From positions 1-8,833 of the forward strand of contig JANLHO010000059.1 of assembly GCA_024654485.1 (NCBI GenBank): a stretch of 8,833 bases of DNA. The letters run 5' to 3'. Positions 1-5,954 of this stretch are shown piece by piece (position 1 is the first letter of the stretch; each line of letters starts with the position of its first letter). Both the position numbers and the translations under genes were made by a program. Below the pieces are notes generated by a model. It was not told where the DNA came from and made no database searches. It was given only the letters and a program-made list of their open reading frames with translations. This DNA comes from Patescibacteria group bacterium. Lineage in GTDB: Bacteria > Patescibacteriota > Minisyncoccia > Phycocordibacterales > UBA2100.

Positions 1-89
1 ATAGCCTGCACAAGCCTCTCGACCTCAGCGACCTCAGGCTTGGGTTCGCGGGCTTGAAAAAAGACATTAAAAGCTAAACTCATACTCAT
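1..89 (-). CDS. Possible N-terminus of a leftward gene (partial)
   Basis: An open reading frame on the minus strand starts at ATG 89-87 (second ATG at 83-81) and runs off the left edge after 29 codons. It reads MSMSLAFNVFFQAREPKP followed by an acidic, helix-like stretch ending ERLVQA. The codons favour G/C in third position, as in the real genes here. No domain can be recognised from so little. Its start lies only 4 nt from the divergent start at 94, leaving no room for separate promoters. The alternative is a rightward gene ending in this stretch: plus-strand frame 3 is open from the edge to TAA 75-77 (ending GFAGLKKDIKS) and has similar codon use. The sequence alone does not decide between them. 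Confidence 0.3.
   Translation of the reverse strand, partial: MSMSLAFNVFFQAREPKPEVAEVERLVQA
54..86 (+). promoter_or_regulatory. Candidate promoter of the 94-831 gene
   Basis: TTGAAA at 54-59 resembles a -35 box. Two possible -10 boxes follow: TAAACT at 75-80 (15-nt spacer) and CATACT at 81-86 (21-nt spacer, too long for a standard pair but with a better hexamer). Transcription from CATACT would begin at about 93-94, on or next to the ATG, giving a leaderless mRNA. No Shine-Dalgarno sequence precedes the ATG, which fits. Confidence 0.3.
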
Positions 90-93
90 AATT

Positions 94-831
94 ATGAAAT
101 ATTTAGGAACTATCGCGCTCGGACTTGTGCTTGTGCTAGTTTCATCGTCGTCCACCGCCTACGCACTCGGCGCAGAGGCGGACACTGTCACCGACATAGA
201 TGCCAACGTATCCGGTAACGCGGAAGCGACCGAGTCTATATCCTCCGAGGTAGAGGTATCCGGGAGTGGCTCCGCAGGTGCCGCAGAGAGTGCTAGCGGA
301 ACCGCTGGTGCATCTGGCAATGTTTCGGCGCAAACAGATGTCAGCGCCGGTACGGAGATACTAATAACCCGCGCTGATGTCAATGCCGGTAGCGTAGTAC
401 AGACGGCAGTTTCCGCGCCTAACGCAGTGCAATCACAGGCGGATCTCTCCGCATATGCCTCGTCAGTCATTAGAGCGGACTCCGATGCGGACAACGCCCA
501 GCTCTCCGGCACGGCCGTCTCTCTAGACTACAAGGAGCGTATCAGGCTGTTCGGTTTTATTCCGATCTTGGTACGGGCGACCGCCACGGTGAATGCGAAC
601 GGTGATACCACAGTGAGCTATCCGTGGTACGCAATGTTCGCCACCACCGATTCTGCGACCTTGCGATCTGAAGTGCGAGCGGCGACGTCGGATGTCATAT
701 CATCAAACGCCGGCGCCAGTTTCTCTGCCGCGACGCAGGCGGAACTCCTGTCTCGCATACAGAGCGCCATGAAGACTCACCTGCAAGCTTCTCTGGCTGC
801 CGAGACACAGACTAGCGCTTCAGTCCAATAG
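94..831 (+). CDS. Secreted protein of unknown function, Ala/Ser/Val-rich
   Basis: The 245-residue product starts with a clear signal peptide: basic MKY, a hydrophobic core over about residues 5-18, a serine stretch, and a likely cleavage after AYA (about residue 24). Residues about 26-135 are low-complexity, rich in Ala, Ser, Val, Thr, Asp and Gly, with no Cys, like an exported linker or repetitive beta-type segment. From about residue 145 the composition becomes ordinary: YKERIRLFGFIPILVRATA, then a strand-like stretch with SYPWYAMF, then a helical tail rich in Ala, Gln and Ser. This C-terminal half looks like the conserved folded part. I recall similar unnamed proteins in Parcubacteria but can give no function. 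The ATG is the only sensible start because it begins the signal peptide. The gene stands alone and ends at the hairpin at 850-882. Confidence 0.85.
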   Translation: MKYLGTIALGLVLVLVSSSSTAYALGAEADTVTDIDANVSGNAEATESISSEVEVSGSGSAGAAESASGTAGASGNVSAQTDVSAGTEILITRADVNAGSVVQTAVSAPNAVQSQADLSAYASSVIRADSDADNAQLSGTAVSLDYKERIRLFGFIPILVRATATVNANGDTTVSYPWYAMFATTDSATLRSEVRAATSDVISSNAGASFSAATQAELLSRIQSAMKTHLQASLAAETQTSASVQ

Positions 832-849
832 AACCTCCGGCTTTATGAA

Positions 850-882
850 AAAGCAAGACCCGCCGTAGGCGGGTCTTGCTTT
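850..882 (+). terminator. Hairpin terminator after the 94-831 gene
   Basis: A perfect 15-bp inverted repeat (850-864 with 868-882) encloses the 3-nt loop GTA. The stem has a GC-rich core (GACCCGCC/GGCGGGTC) and outer A-T pairs. An A run on the left (848-852) and TTT on the right make it usable in both directions, although the T tract is short. It lies 19 nt after the stop codon and isolates the sigma-factor unit. Confidence 0.75.
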
Positions 883-898
883 GCTGCTGCGAGCGTAT

Positions 899-909
899 GA
901 GGATACTAT
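899..909 (+). promoter_or_regulatory. GAGGA ribosome-binding site or -10 box before the sigma gene
   Basis: GAGGA at 899-903 lies 9 nt before GTG 913 and is the only well-placed Shine-Dalgarno-like sequence in the window. It supports the GTG start. The overlapping hexamers GATACT (902-907) and TACTAT (904-909) instead look like a -10 box, with TTGCTG at 881-886 as a weak -35 at 17 nt from TACTAT. If these are used, transcription would begin at about 915, past the GTG, and translation would start at ATG 946. The two readings exclude each other. Confidence 0.4.
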
Positions 910-912
910 TAG

Positions 913-1518
913 GTGGAGTCCGATCTCGGATGTTTTCGTAATAATATGGCCCCTCACTCGTCTCAACACACAGGACACGCGATAGATTCTCGCGATGAAA
1001 AAGAGTTCCTCAAAGCGTTTGAGGCGTATGCCGACGCGCTATTCCGCCACGCCTGCTTCCGAATTAGCGACCGGGAAAGGGCGTACGACCTCACGCAAGA
1101 CACATTTCTAAAAGCGTGGGATTATGTCGCAGGCGGGGGTACTGTCAAACAGTATAAGAGCTTCCTGTACCGCATCTTGCATAACCTCATAATAGATGAG
1201 TACCGCAAAAAGAAGTCCGGCTCGCTTGATGGTCTTCTTGAAGACGAAACGATCGCGAGCGCTGTGGAAGCCCGTCTTTCCGAAGGCAGCGTACGTGAGA
1301 GCGAGGAGGCCCTAGACGAAAAGGTCCTCATTGAGAAAGTGCGTTCCAGGATCACGGAGTTGCCGGATGCTTATCGGATCGTCCTCACACTCCGATTCGT
1401 TGACGGACTTTCCATCGGAGAGATCGCAGAAACGGTCGGGGCTTCCGAGAATGCTATTTCTGTGCGCATTCATCGGGGTATAGCGAGGTTGCGTGTTTTG
1501 TGCAATGGCAATGTATGA
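913..1518 (+). CDS. ECF-type RNA polymerase sigma factor (sigma-70 family)
   Basis: The product is 201 aa from GTG 913, or 190 aa from ATG 946. Sigma region 2 spans about residues 36-101 and contains RAYDLTQDTFLKAWDYV and the conserved core-binding/-10 helix YRILHNLIIDEYRKKK. A variable acidic linker (about 102-138) follows. Region 4 spans about 139-195 with ELPDAYRIVLTLRF and the helix-turn-helix LSIGEIAETVGASENAISVRIHRGIARLR-type segment that reads the -35 box. Regions 1, 3 and other additions are absent, so it is a minimal ECF-like sigma. GTG 913 is favoured by GAGGA at 899-903; the first 11 residues carry no known motif. The 3' end overlaps the next gene, which encodes a membrane protein. 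This is the usual layout of an ECF sigma and its membrane partner. Target promoters are unknown. Confidence 0.9.
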   Translation: MESDLGCFRNNMAPHSSQHTGHAIDSRDEKEFLKAFEAYADALFRHACFRISDRERAYDLTQDTFLKAWDYVAGGGTVKQYKSFLYRILHNLIIDEYRKKKSGSLDGLLEDETIASAVEARLSEGSVRESEEALDEKVLIEKVRSRITELPDAYRIVLTLRFVDGLSIGEIAETVGASENAISVRIHRGIARLRVLCNGNV

Positions 1519-2821
1519 ACGTATGAATGACAAATTTCACAAATATCTGAATAAGGCGGGCGAAGAAGTGTGCCTGACTCGTGAAGAACGCGAGCGAATG
1601 CGTCGCACGCTTCATGCGTACATGGAGATGAAGCCGCGACGAACTACGATCTCTATTCCAGCAGCACGCACCGGCGCGCTAGGCTGGTTCTTAGCCCCCC
1701 GTCCGGTAGCTGCGATCTTGGCACTCGCGCTTTTTGTTTCTTCCGCAGGAATTTCCTATGCCGCACGCGACTCGCTTCCGGGCGATATCCTCTACCCTAT
1801 AAAAACGCGCGTGAACGAGCCAGTGCAAGGCGCGCTCGCGCGCTCCGATTCGGCAAAGGCGGAATGGGCTATTGGCGTAGCCGGGGAACGTATTAAAGAG
1901 GCCGCGATATTGGCTGCGGAAAATCGTTTGGGTACGACGACCCAGAGGGATCTACAGGCAAACTTCCGAGAGCACGCACGATTGGCAGTCCAGCGAATCG
2001 GGGAAGAGTCCGGCTCTCGTCCGGAATCAAGCGCTCAAGTCGCCATCAGTTTTGAAGCGCGGCTCTCCGAATACCGGAGTGTGCTAACTCAAATAGCAGA
2101 GACGAACAATGTAAATGTGGAATCAATCGCAGCCTCGGTGAATACCGAGCGCGATCGTGTAGCGGAGGTTCGCGCGGAAGCCGAATCGCGAATAACTTCG
2201 GACAGAGCCCGAAGCAGGGCTGCCGCAGACATGCATATAGCCGCGCGCTCGGCACTTGAAGCCGCAACGAAACTCGCGAGTGACGTTTCTCGGAGCTTGT
2301 CCTCTTCATCGTCGCGACTCGTTTCCGTACAACTTCACAGCGCTAGCACGACGATCTCCGCCGGCGAAGACTTTATGACGCGACACGAGGATTCCGATGC
2401 CACTGATGCGTTCCAAAACGCTCTTACCGCAACCGAGAGACTGGGTATATTTTTGCAGACGAGTTCCGCCATTCACCATCGTACGGGGCTGATTGTAGGA
2501 GAGTCGCAAAAAGAATCTAACTCCGAGAATACACAGAGTAAAGATAAAAAAGACCGTAACCGAGGTCGCGTACATAGCGATGTTCAAGACGATGCCGAGA
2601 TTTCCACAGAGGAATCTTCGTCGGGTCGGTCTGTTGAAGACTCCGAAGAACCAGAGACAAATTCAAATGAAAACGCCGTGTCTGAAACAAATACCACGAC
2701 CCAAAAACGCTCTGAGGATGAGAAGAAACGGGCGGAAACTCCGGGTGCGCAGTCAGACGCATCCGGCATTCCGCCCGTGCCCACGCTTCCCTTGTCCGTT
2801 CCCGTACACATTCCTCTGTAG
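1505..2821 (+). CDS. DUF5667-domain membrane protein, putative anti-sigma partner
   Basis: A product of about 438 aa. The N-terminal ~65 residues are charged and cytoplasmic (CLTREERERMRRTL, HAYMEMKPRR), where a sigma-binding segment would sit. One membrane span follows (VAAILALALFVSSAGISYA, about residues 68-86). Next comes RDSLPGDILYPIKTRVNEPV, the hallmark start of the DUF5667 domain, and a long helical region to about residue 320. The tail is disordered, rich in Ser, Glu and Asp, and ends in a proline-rich PPVPTLPLSVPVHIPL. The frame is open from GTG 1493. ATG 1505 and ATG 1511 overlap the sigma stop (1516-1518), and ATG 1523 follows it by 4 nt. I chose 1505, but none has a good ribosome-binding site. 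Overlap with the sigma gene implies coupled translation. The anti-sigma role is inferred from position and topology; no classical zinc-binding anti-sigma motif is present. Confidence 0.8.
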   Translation: MAMYERMNDKFHKYLNKAGEEVCLTREERERMRRTLHAYMEMKPRRTTISIPAARTGALGWFLAPRPVAAILALALFVSSAGISYAARDSLPGDILYPIKTRVNEPVQGALARSDSAKAEWAIGVAGERIKEAAILAAENRLGTTTQRDLQANFREHARLAVQRIGEESGSRPESSAQVAISFEARLSEYRSVLTQIAETNNVNVESIAASVNTERDRVAEVRAEAESRITSDRARSRAAADMHIAARSALEAATKLASDVSRSLSSSSSRLVSVQLHSASTTISAGEDFMTRHEDSDATDAFQNALTATERLGIFLQTSSAIHHRTGLIVGESQKESNSENTQSKDKKDRNRGRVHSDVQDDAEISTEESSSGRSVEDSEEPETNSNENAVSETNTTTQKRSEDEKKRAETPGAQSDASGIPPVPTLPLSVPVHIPL

Positions 2822-2922
2822 CAACGTGGCCTAATGTGATTTTTAGGCCATGGTACAAGTTCCGTGCCATTGAAGCTAACATTGCGGAGTCGCCTCCGGA
2901 CGACATTATCTAGCGTAAAAAC
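2822..2922. other. Structured intergenic region with three consecutive hairpins
   Basis: Three short inverted repeats follow one another. 2827-2834 pairs with 2843-2850 (TGGCCTAA/TTAGGCCA, 8 bp, 8-nt loop). 2850-2856 pairs with 2864-2870 (ATGGTAC/GTGCCAT, 7 bp with one G-T pair). 2885-2889 pairs with 2894-2898 (CGGAG/CTCCG, 5 bp). The first starts 6 nt after the stop codon at 2819-2821 and may end that transcript, but no T tract follows any of them. No open reading frame of interest is present. Confidence 0.45.
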
Positions 2923-2951
2923 TTTGCATTTTGGTTTTTCTTAGCTATATT
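2923..2951 (+). promoter_or_regulatory. Promoter of fusA
   Basis: TTTGCA at 2923-2928 (-35, 4 of 6 matches to TTGACA) and TATATT at 2946-2951 (-10, 5 of 6 matches to TATAAT) are separated by 17 nt in an A/T-rich stretch. This is the best sigma-70 type promoter in the window. Transcription should begin near 2958, giving a leader of about 44 nt that contains the hairpin at 2970-2986. Confidence 0.65.
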
Positions 2952-2969
2952 GTTGGGACGCCTACGGGC

Positions 2970-2993
2970 TCCGCCGGTTTGGCGGATTTTTTT
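2970..2993 (+). terminator. Terminator-like hairpin in the fusA leader
   Basis: TCCGCC (2970-2975) pairs with GGCGGA (2981-2986) around the loop GGTTT and is followed directly by seven T residues (2987-2993), the form of an intrinsic terminator. It lies between the likely fusA promoter and the fusA ATG, ending 8 nt before it. It could terminate read-through from upstream, act as an attenuator of fusA, or both. No Shine-Dalgarno sequence lies between it and the start codon. Confidence 0.6.
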
Positions 2994-3001
2994 GAAACTT
3001 T

Positions 3002-5176
3002 ATGGCAAGAGACTACCCATTGGAAAAAGTGAGGAACTTCGGTATCGTCGCGCACGTGGACGCGGGTAAGACCACCACGTCGGAGCGCATCCTTTTCTAC
3101 ACCGGCATGTCGCACAAGATAGGCGAGGTGCACGAGGGCGATACCATTACCGATTGGATGGAGCAGGAGAGGGAGCGCGGAATCACCATCACAGCCGCAG
3201 CTATCACGTGCTTCTGGACGCCGACGCACGCCCGTATGAACGAAAAGGGCGAGGCGGAGGCGACGACTGCTCACGACGACATGAAGCATCGTTTCAACAT
3301 CATTGATACGCCGGGACACATAGATTTCACCTCGGAGGTCAAGCGCTCCATGCGCGTACTGGACGGCGCGGTCGTCGTCTTTGACGGCGTTGCGGGCGTT
3401 GAGCCGCAAAGCGAGACCAACTGGCGCTATGCGGAAGAGGCGGAAGTTCCGCGCGTCTGCTACATCAACAAGCTTGACCGCACAGGCGCATCTTTTGAAA
3501 AATCATATGCCAGCATCTTGGAGCGACTTTCCACCAAGGCGGTGCGCCTGCAGCTACCGATAGGGGAGGAAGCGGGATTTGAAGGCGTCATAGACCTGCT
3601 CTCCATGAAGGCGTATCACTTTGACGGCGAGATGGGCATGATAGTTTCCGCGCACGAGATACCGGAAAACATGAAAGCGGAGGCACAGAAATATCGCGGG
3701 GAGCTCATAGAGAGGATAGTGGAGAGAGATGAGCAGATGATGAGCGATTATCTGGACGGCAAAGAGATACCGCTTGAAGACCTGAAAAGAATGCTGCGCA
3801 AGGCGGTCGTAGGGAACGAGATATTCCCCGTGCTCTGCGGCTCGTCGCTCAAGAACAAGGGCGTACAGCTCGTCTTGGACGCGGTCGTGGATTACCTGCC
3901 TTCTCCAATAGACGTACCGCAAGCGGTGGGCATCAACACCGATACCGGGGAAGAGGAGGAGCGCAGAGCATCCGACGAGCAGCCTTTCTCCGCGCTGGTA
4001 TTTAAGCTTCAGGTAGACCCCTTCGTGGGAGCGCTTTCATTCTTCCGCGTCTACTCCGGCACCATTTGCGCCGGAGACACCGTATACAATTCCGCCAACA
4101 ACAAGAAAGAGCGACTCGGGCGCATCGTACGATTGCAGGCGGACAAGCGCGAGGATGTGAAAGAAGTATTCGCGGGCGAGATAGCCGCGGCGGTCGGCCT
4201 AAAAGAAGTAAAGATAGGCAACACGCTGTGCGACCCCGCGCACCCGATAGCACTGGAATCCATAGTCTTTCCCGAGCCGGTCGTTTCCATGCGCATTGAG
4301 CCGAAGACCAAGGCCGATCAGGAGAAGATGGGCATCGCGCTCTCGCGTCTCTCCGACGAAGATCCGACCTTCCGAGTCGCCTCCGATCCGGAAACGCTGG
4401 AGACAATAGTGTCCGGCATGGGTGAGCTGCATCTGGAGATAATCGTGGACCGAATGAAGCGTGAATTCGGGGTGGAGGCCTCCACTGGCAAGCCGCAGGT
4501 CGCGTATCGCGAGACTATACAGGGCACGGCCGACGTGGAGTACAAGCACATCAAGCAGACCGGAGGGCGCGGCCAGTACGGCCACGTGAAGCTCCGCATA
4601 AAACCCCTTGCGCCCATAGTGGAAGGAGTGAAAGTGAAGAACAACGTGGACCGCGAGGAACATTTTGAATTTATCAACAGCATCAAGGGCGGCGTCATAC
4701 CGCAGGAATACATACCCGCTGTGAAGAAGGGCATAAAAGAAGCAATGGACCGCGGGGTCTTGTCGGGATTCCCCGTCGTTGATGTATCGGTGGACCTATA
4801 CGACGGCTCTTACCACGACGTAGACTCCTCGGAGATAGCTTTCAAGCTCGCCGCGATAAACGCTTTTCAGGATGCGGTGCAGAAGGCAAAGCCCGTCTTG
4901 CTGGAACCTATCATGAAGCTGGAGGTCGTCGTACCGGAGAAGTTCATGGGCGATGTGACCGGTATGATAAACAGCAAGCGCGGCACCATAGAGGCGATGG
5001 GTGAGCGTGGACAGGCCAAGGTCATAACATCGGAGGTTCCGCTCTCGGAGCTCTTCGGCTTCACGACCCAGCTCCGCTCTCTCACTGAAGGTCGCGGCGT
5101 CCCCAATCTTGAATTTGCGCATTATGCGGTAGTACCGAGGAATGTGCAGGAGGACATTATCGCGAGCAGAAAATAA
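3002..5176 (+). CDS. fusA: Translation elongation factor G
   Basis: EF-G is the ribosome-dependent GTPase that moves tRNAs and mRNA after each peptide bond and, with recycling factor, splits ribosomes. All GTPase motifs are present: P-loop AHVDAGKTT (residues 17-25), RGITIT (59-64), DTPGH (102-106), NKLDR (156-160) and GSSLKNKG. Later domains are complete: SDEDPTFRV in domain III, QTGGRGQYGHV (519-529) and LYDGSYHDVDSSEIAFK in domain IV, and GMINSKRGTIEAMGERG in domain V. At 724 aa it is about 20 longer than the E. coli protein. Most of the excess is an insertion at about 73-95 (THARMNEKGEAEATTAHDDM), between switch I and DTPGH. ATG 3002 gives the conserved N-terminus. The gene is not in a str-type operon; it has its own promoter and ends at a hairpin. 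Confidence 0.98.
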   Translation: MARDYPLEKVRNFGIVAHVDAGKTTTSERILFYTGMSHKIGEVHEGDTITDWMEQERERGITITAAAITCFWTPTHARMNEKGEAEATTAHDDMKHRFNIIDTPGHIDFTSEVKRSMRVLDGAVVVFDGVAGVEPQSETNWRYAEEAEVPRVCYINKLDRTGASFEKSYASILERLSTKAVRLQLPIGEEAGFEGVIDLLSMKAYHFDGEMGMIVSAHEIPENMKAEAQKYRGELIERIVERDEQMMSDYLDGKEIPLEDLKRMLRKAVVGNEIFPVLCGSSLKNKGVQLVLDAVVDYLPSPIDVPQAVGINTDTGEEEERRASDEQPFSALVFKLQVDPFVGALSFFRVYSGTICAGDTVYNSANNKKERLGRIVRLQADKREDVKEVFAGEIAAAVGLKEVKIGNTLCDPAHPIALESIVFPEPVVSMRIEPKTKADQEKMGIALSRLSDEDPTFRVASDPETLETIVSGMGELHLEIIVDRMKREFGVEASTGKPQVAYRETIQGTADVEYKHIKQTGGRGQYGHVKLRIKPLAPIVEGVKVKNNVDREEHFEFINSIKGGVIPQEYIPAVKKGIKEAMDRGVLSGFPVVDVSVDLYDGSYHDVDSSEIAFKLAAINAFQDAVQKAKPVLLEPIMKLEVVVPEKFMGDVTGMINSKRGTIEAMGERGQAKVITSEVPLSELFGFTTQLRSLTEGRGVPNLEFAHYAVVPRNVQEDIIASRK

Positions 5177-5208
5177 GAGAGCACCGGATTGCGCGCATAT
5201 CTAAGTCA

Positions 5209-5237
5209 AAAGCCGCCGGCATTTGGCCGGCGGCTTT
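5209..5237. terminator. Bidirectional terminator between fusA and the convergent gene
   Basis: A perfect 12-bp stem (AAAGCCGCCGGC at 5209-5220 with GCCGGCGGCTTT at 5226-5237) closes the loop ATTTG. A residues on the left and T residues on the right allow use from both sides. It lies 32 nt after the fusA stop and 19 nt after the stop of the minus-strand gene, so it can serve both converging transcripts. Confidence 0.8.
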
Positions 5238-5256
5238 CACGGTGATTCGCGCTCAG

Positions 5257-5856
5257 TTAGTTGATCTTGCAGCAGATCGCGTATACGGTGACAGTCGAGC
5301 ACGATTCGTTGTAGTAAATACCCCACCCTGTTCCGCTAATAGGATACGACTTGCGCATCGTGTTTGCTTCGGTGCAAGTGCCACCACCACCGGTAGCTAT
5401 ATACCCACCCGGGCAGGCAACACTGTGGTCGTTGTTGTTGGACCTGCTTGCCGAGGCTGTCGTGCAAGCAATCGCGGGAGTGCCGGAGTGATAATTGTTG
5501 GCCGTGAGGTAGCTCTGTATGGTGGAGTTGATTGAAGCCCACGCCCCGCCGCTACTCTTTGTCTCTATGGTTCCGCTGTTGTCCCGTATACCGTATCCGG
5601 AAGATCCGGAAGTGGTTCCGAAGTTTATATAACTTGAGGCCTGAAGGAGCGAATTTCCGAATACAGCCAAGCTGTTCACGCCCAGACCGGCGTTCTTTAC
5701 CTGATCTACAGTCCCTACATTGATGGGCGCAGATACGTTGCCGCCGGTCGGCGCCTCCGTTGGACCGGTCCATGCCAGAACAACTGATGAAACAAGAACA
5801 ACGGCGAATACCGAGAAAAGCAGGCCGAAGAGCTGTCGGAACGAGAATTTGTCCAT
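5257..5856 (-). CDS. Secreted PilV/pilin-like surface protein
   Basis: A 199-aa product from ATG 5856-5854. The frame is open 11 codons further to ATG 5889, but the shorter start places MDKFSFR directly before the hydrophobic segment LLFSVFAVVLVSSVVLA, which ends at a signal-peptide-like LAW (about residues 9-29). The segment WTGPTEAPTGGNVSAPINVG, then VKNAGLGVNSLAVFGNSLLQ, follows at about 29-70. I know this as a recurring N-terminal module of Parcubacteria exported proteins often labelled PilV or shufflon-like. The middle is Gly/Ser/Asn-rich. The C-terminal ~75 residues contain six cysteines (ACTT, VACPGG, GTCTEA, ESCSTV, ICCK) and look like a small disulfide-stabilised, possibly adhesive domain. 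It is convergent with fusA and divergent from the 5953 operon. The pilus-tip role is inference; no pilus assembly genes are visible here. Confidence 0.8.
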   Translation of the reverse strand: MDKFSFRQLFGLLFSVFAVVLVSSVVLAWTGPTEAPTGGNVSAPINVGTVDQVKNAGLGVNSLAVFGNSLLQASSYINFGTTSGSSGYGIRDNSGTIETKSSGGAWASINSTIQSYLTANNYHSGTPAIACTTASASRSNNNDHSVACPGGYIATGGGGTCTEANTMRKSYPISGTGWGIYYNESCSTVTVYAICCKIN

Positions 5857-5865
5857 ATACAGGCC

Positions 5866-5871
5866 AGTATA
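5866..5871 (-). promoter_or_regulatory. -10 box of the minus-strand surface gene
   Basis: On the minus strand the hexamer TATACT (5871-5866) is preceded by GTG and lies 9 nt before ATG 5856. Transcription would begin at about 5859, leaving a leader of 0-4 nt and hence essentially a leaderless mRNA. The -35 position (5894-5889) reads TTATTT, a weak match, so an activator may be needed. The palindrome at 5896-5911 lies just upstream. Confidence 0.5.
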
Positions 5872-5895
5872 CACCCGCGTATTCACCAAAATAAT

Positions 5896-5911
5896 TACTT
5901 GTGCACAAGTA
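5896..5911. promoter_or_regulatory. 16-bp perfect palindrome, candidate operator
   Basis: TACTTGTGCACAAGTA is its own reverse complement. It lies in the 96-bp gap between the divergent starts at 5856 (minus) and 5953 (plus). Its core TTGTGCACAA (5899-5908) is 27 nt from the minus-strand TATACT box. A dimeric regulator bound here could act on both genes. A core differing at one base occurs at 7309-7318. Confidence 0.5.
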
Positions 5912-5945
5912 CAAATTAATGCTCCCGCAGTACCGACGCGAACTC

Positions 5946-5954
5946 TGGTACTAT
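5946..5954 (+). promoter_or_regulatory. Extended -10 box before or within the 5953 gene start
   Basis: TGGTACTAT has the TGn-hexamer form of an extended -10 box (TACTAT at 5949-5954). It overlaps ATG 5953. Transcription starting 7-8 nt later would begin at 5961-5962, exactly on the in-frame ATG 5962, giving a leaderless mRNA. No convincing -35 is visible at 5926-5931. Confidence 0.35.

Noticed and set aside
7..14. TGCACAAG near the left edge, matching half of the 5896-5911 palindrome
   Set aside because: It has no second half and no TATACT box at the 27-nt spacing, so it is probably chance.
159..512. Minus-strand ORF of 117 codons opposite the 94-831 gene
   Set aside because: The plus-strand frame has a clear signal peptide and folded C-terminus. 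The antisense product is a low-complexity mirror of the Ala/Ser-rich segment.
2580..2834. Plus-strand ORF of 84 codons overlapping the end of the DUF5667 gene
   Set aside because: It is a shifted frame of the disordered tail, rich in Arg and Pro, with no ribosome-binding site or recognisable motif.
3554..5122. Several minus-strand ORFs of 80-154 codons within fusA, and one at 2945-3409 over its start
   Set aside because: They are opposite a fully conserved EF-G. High G/C in third positions leaves few antisense stops. None resembles a known family.
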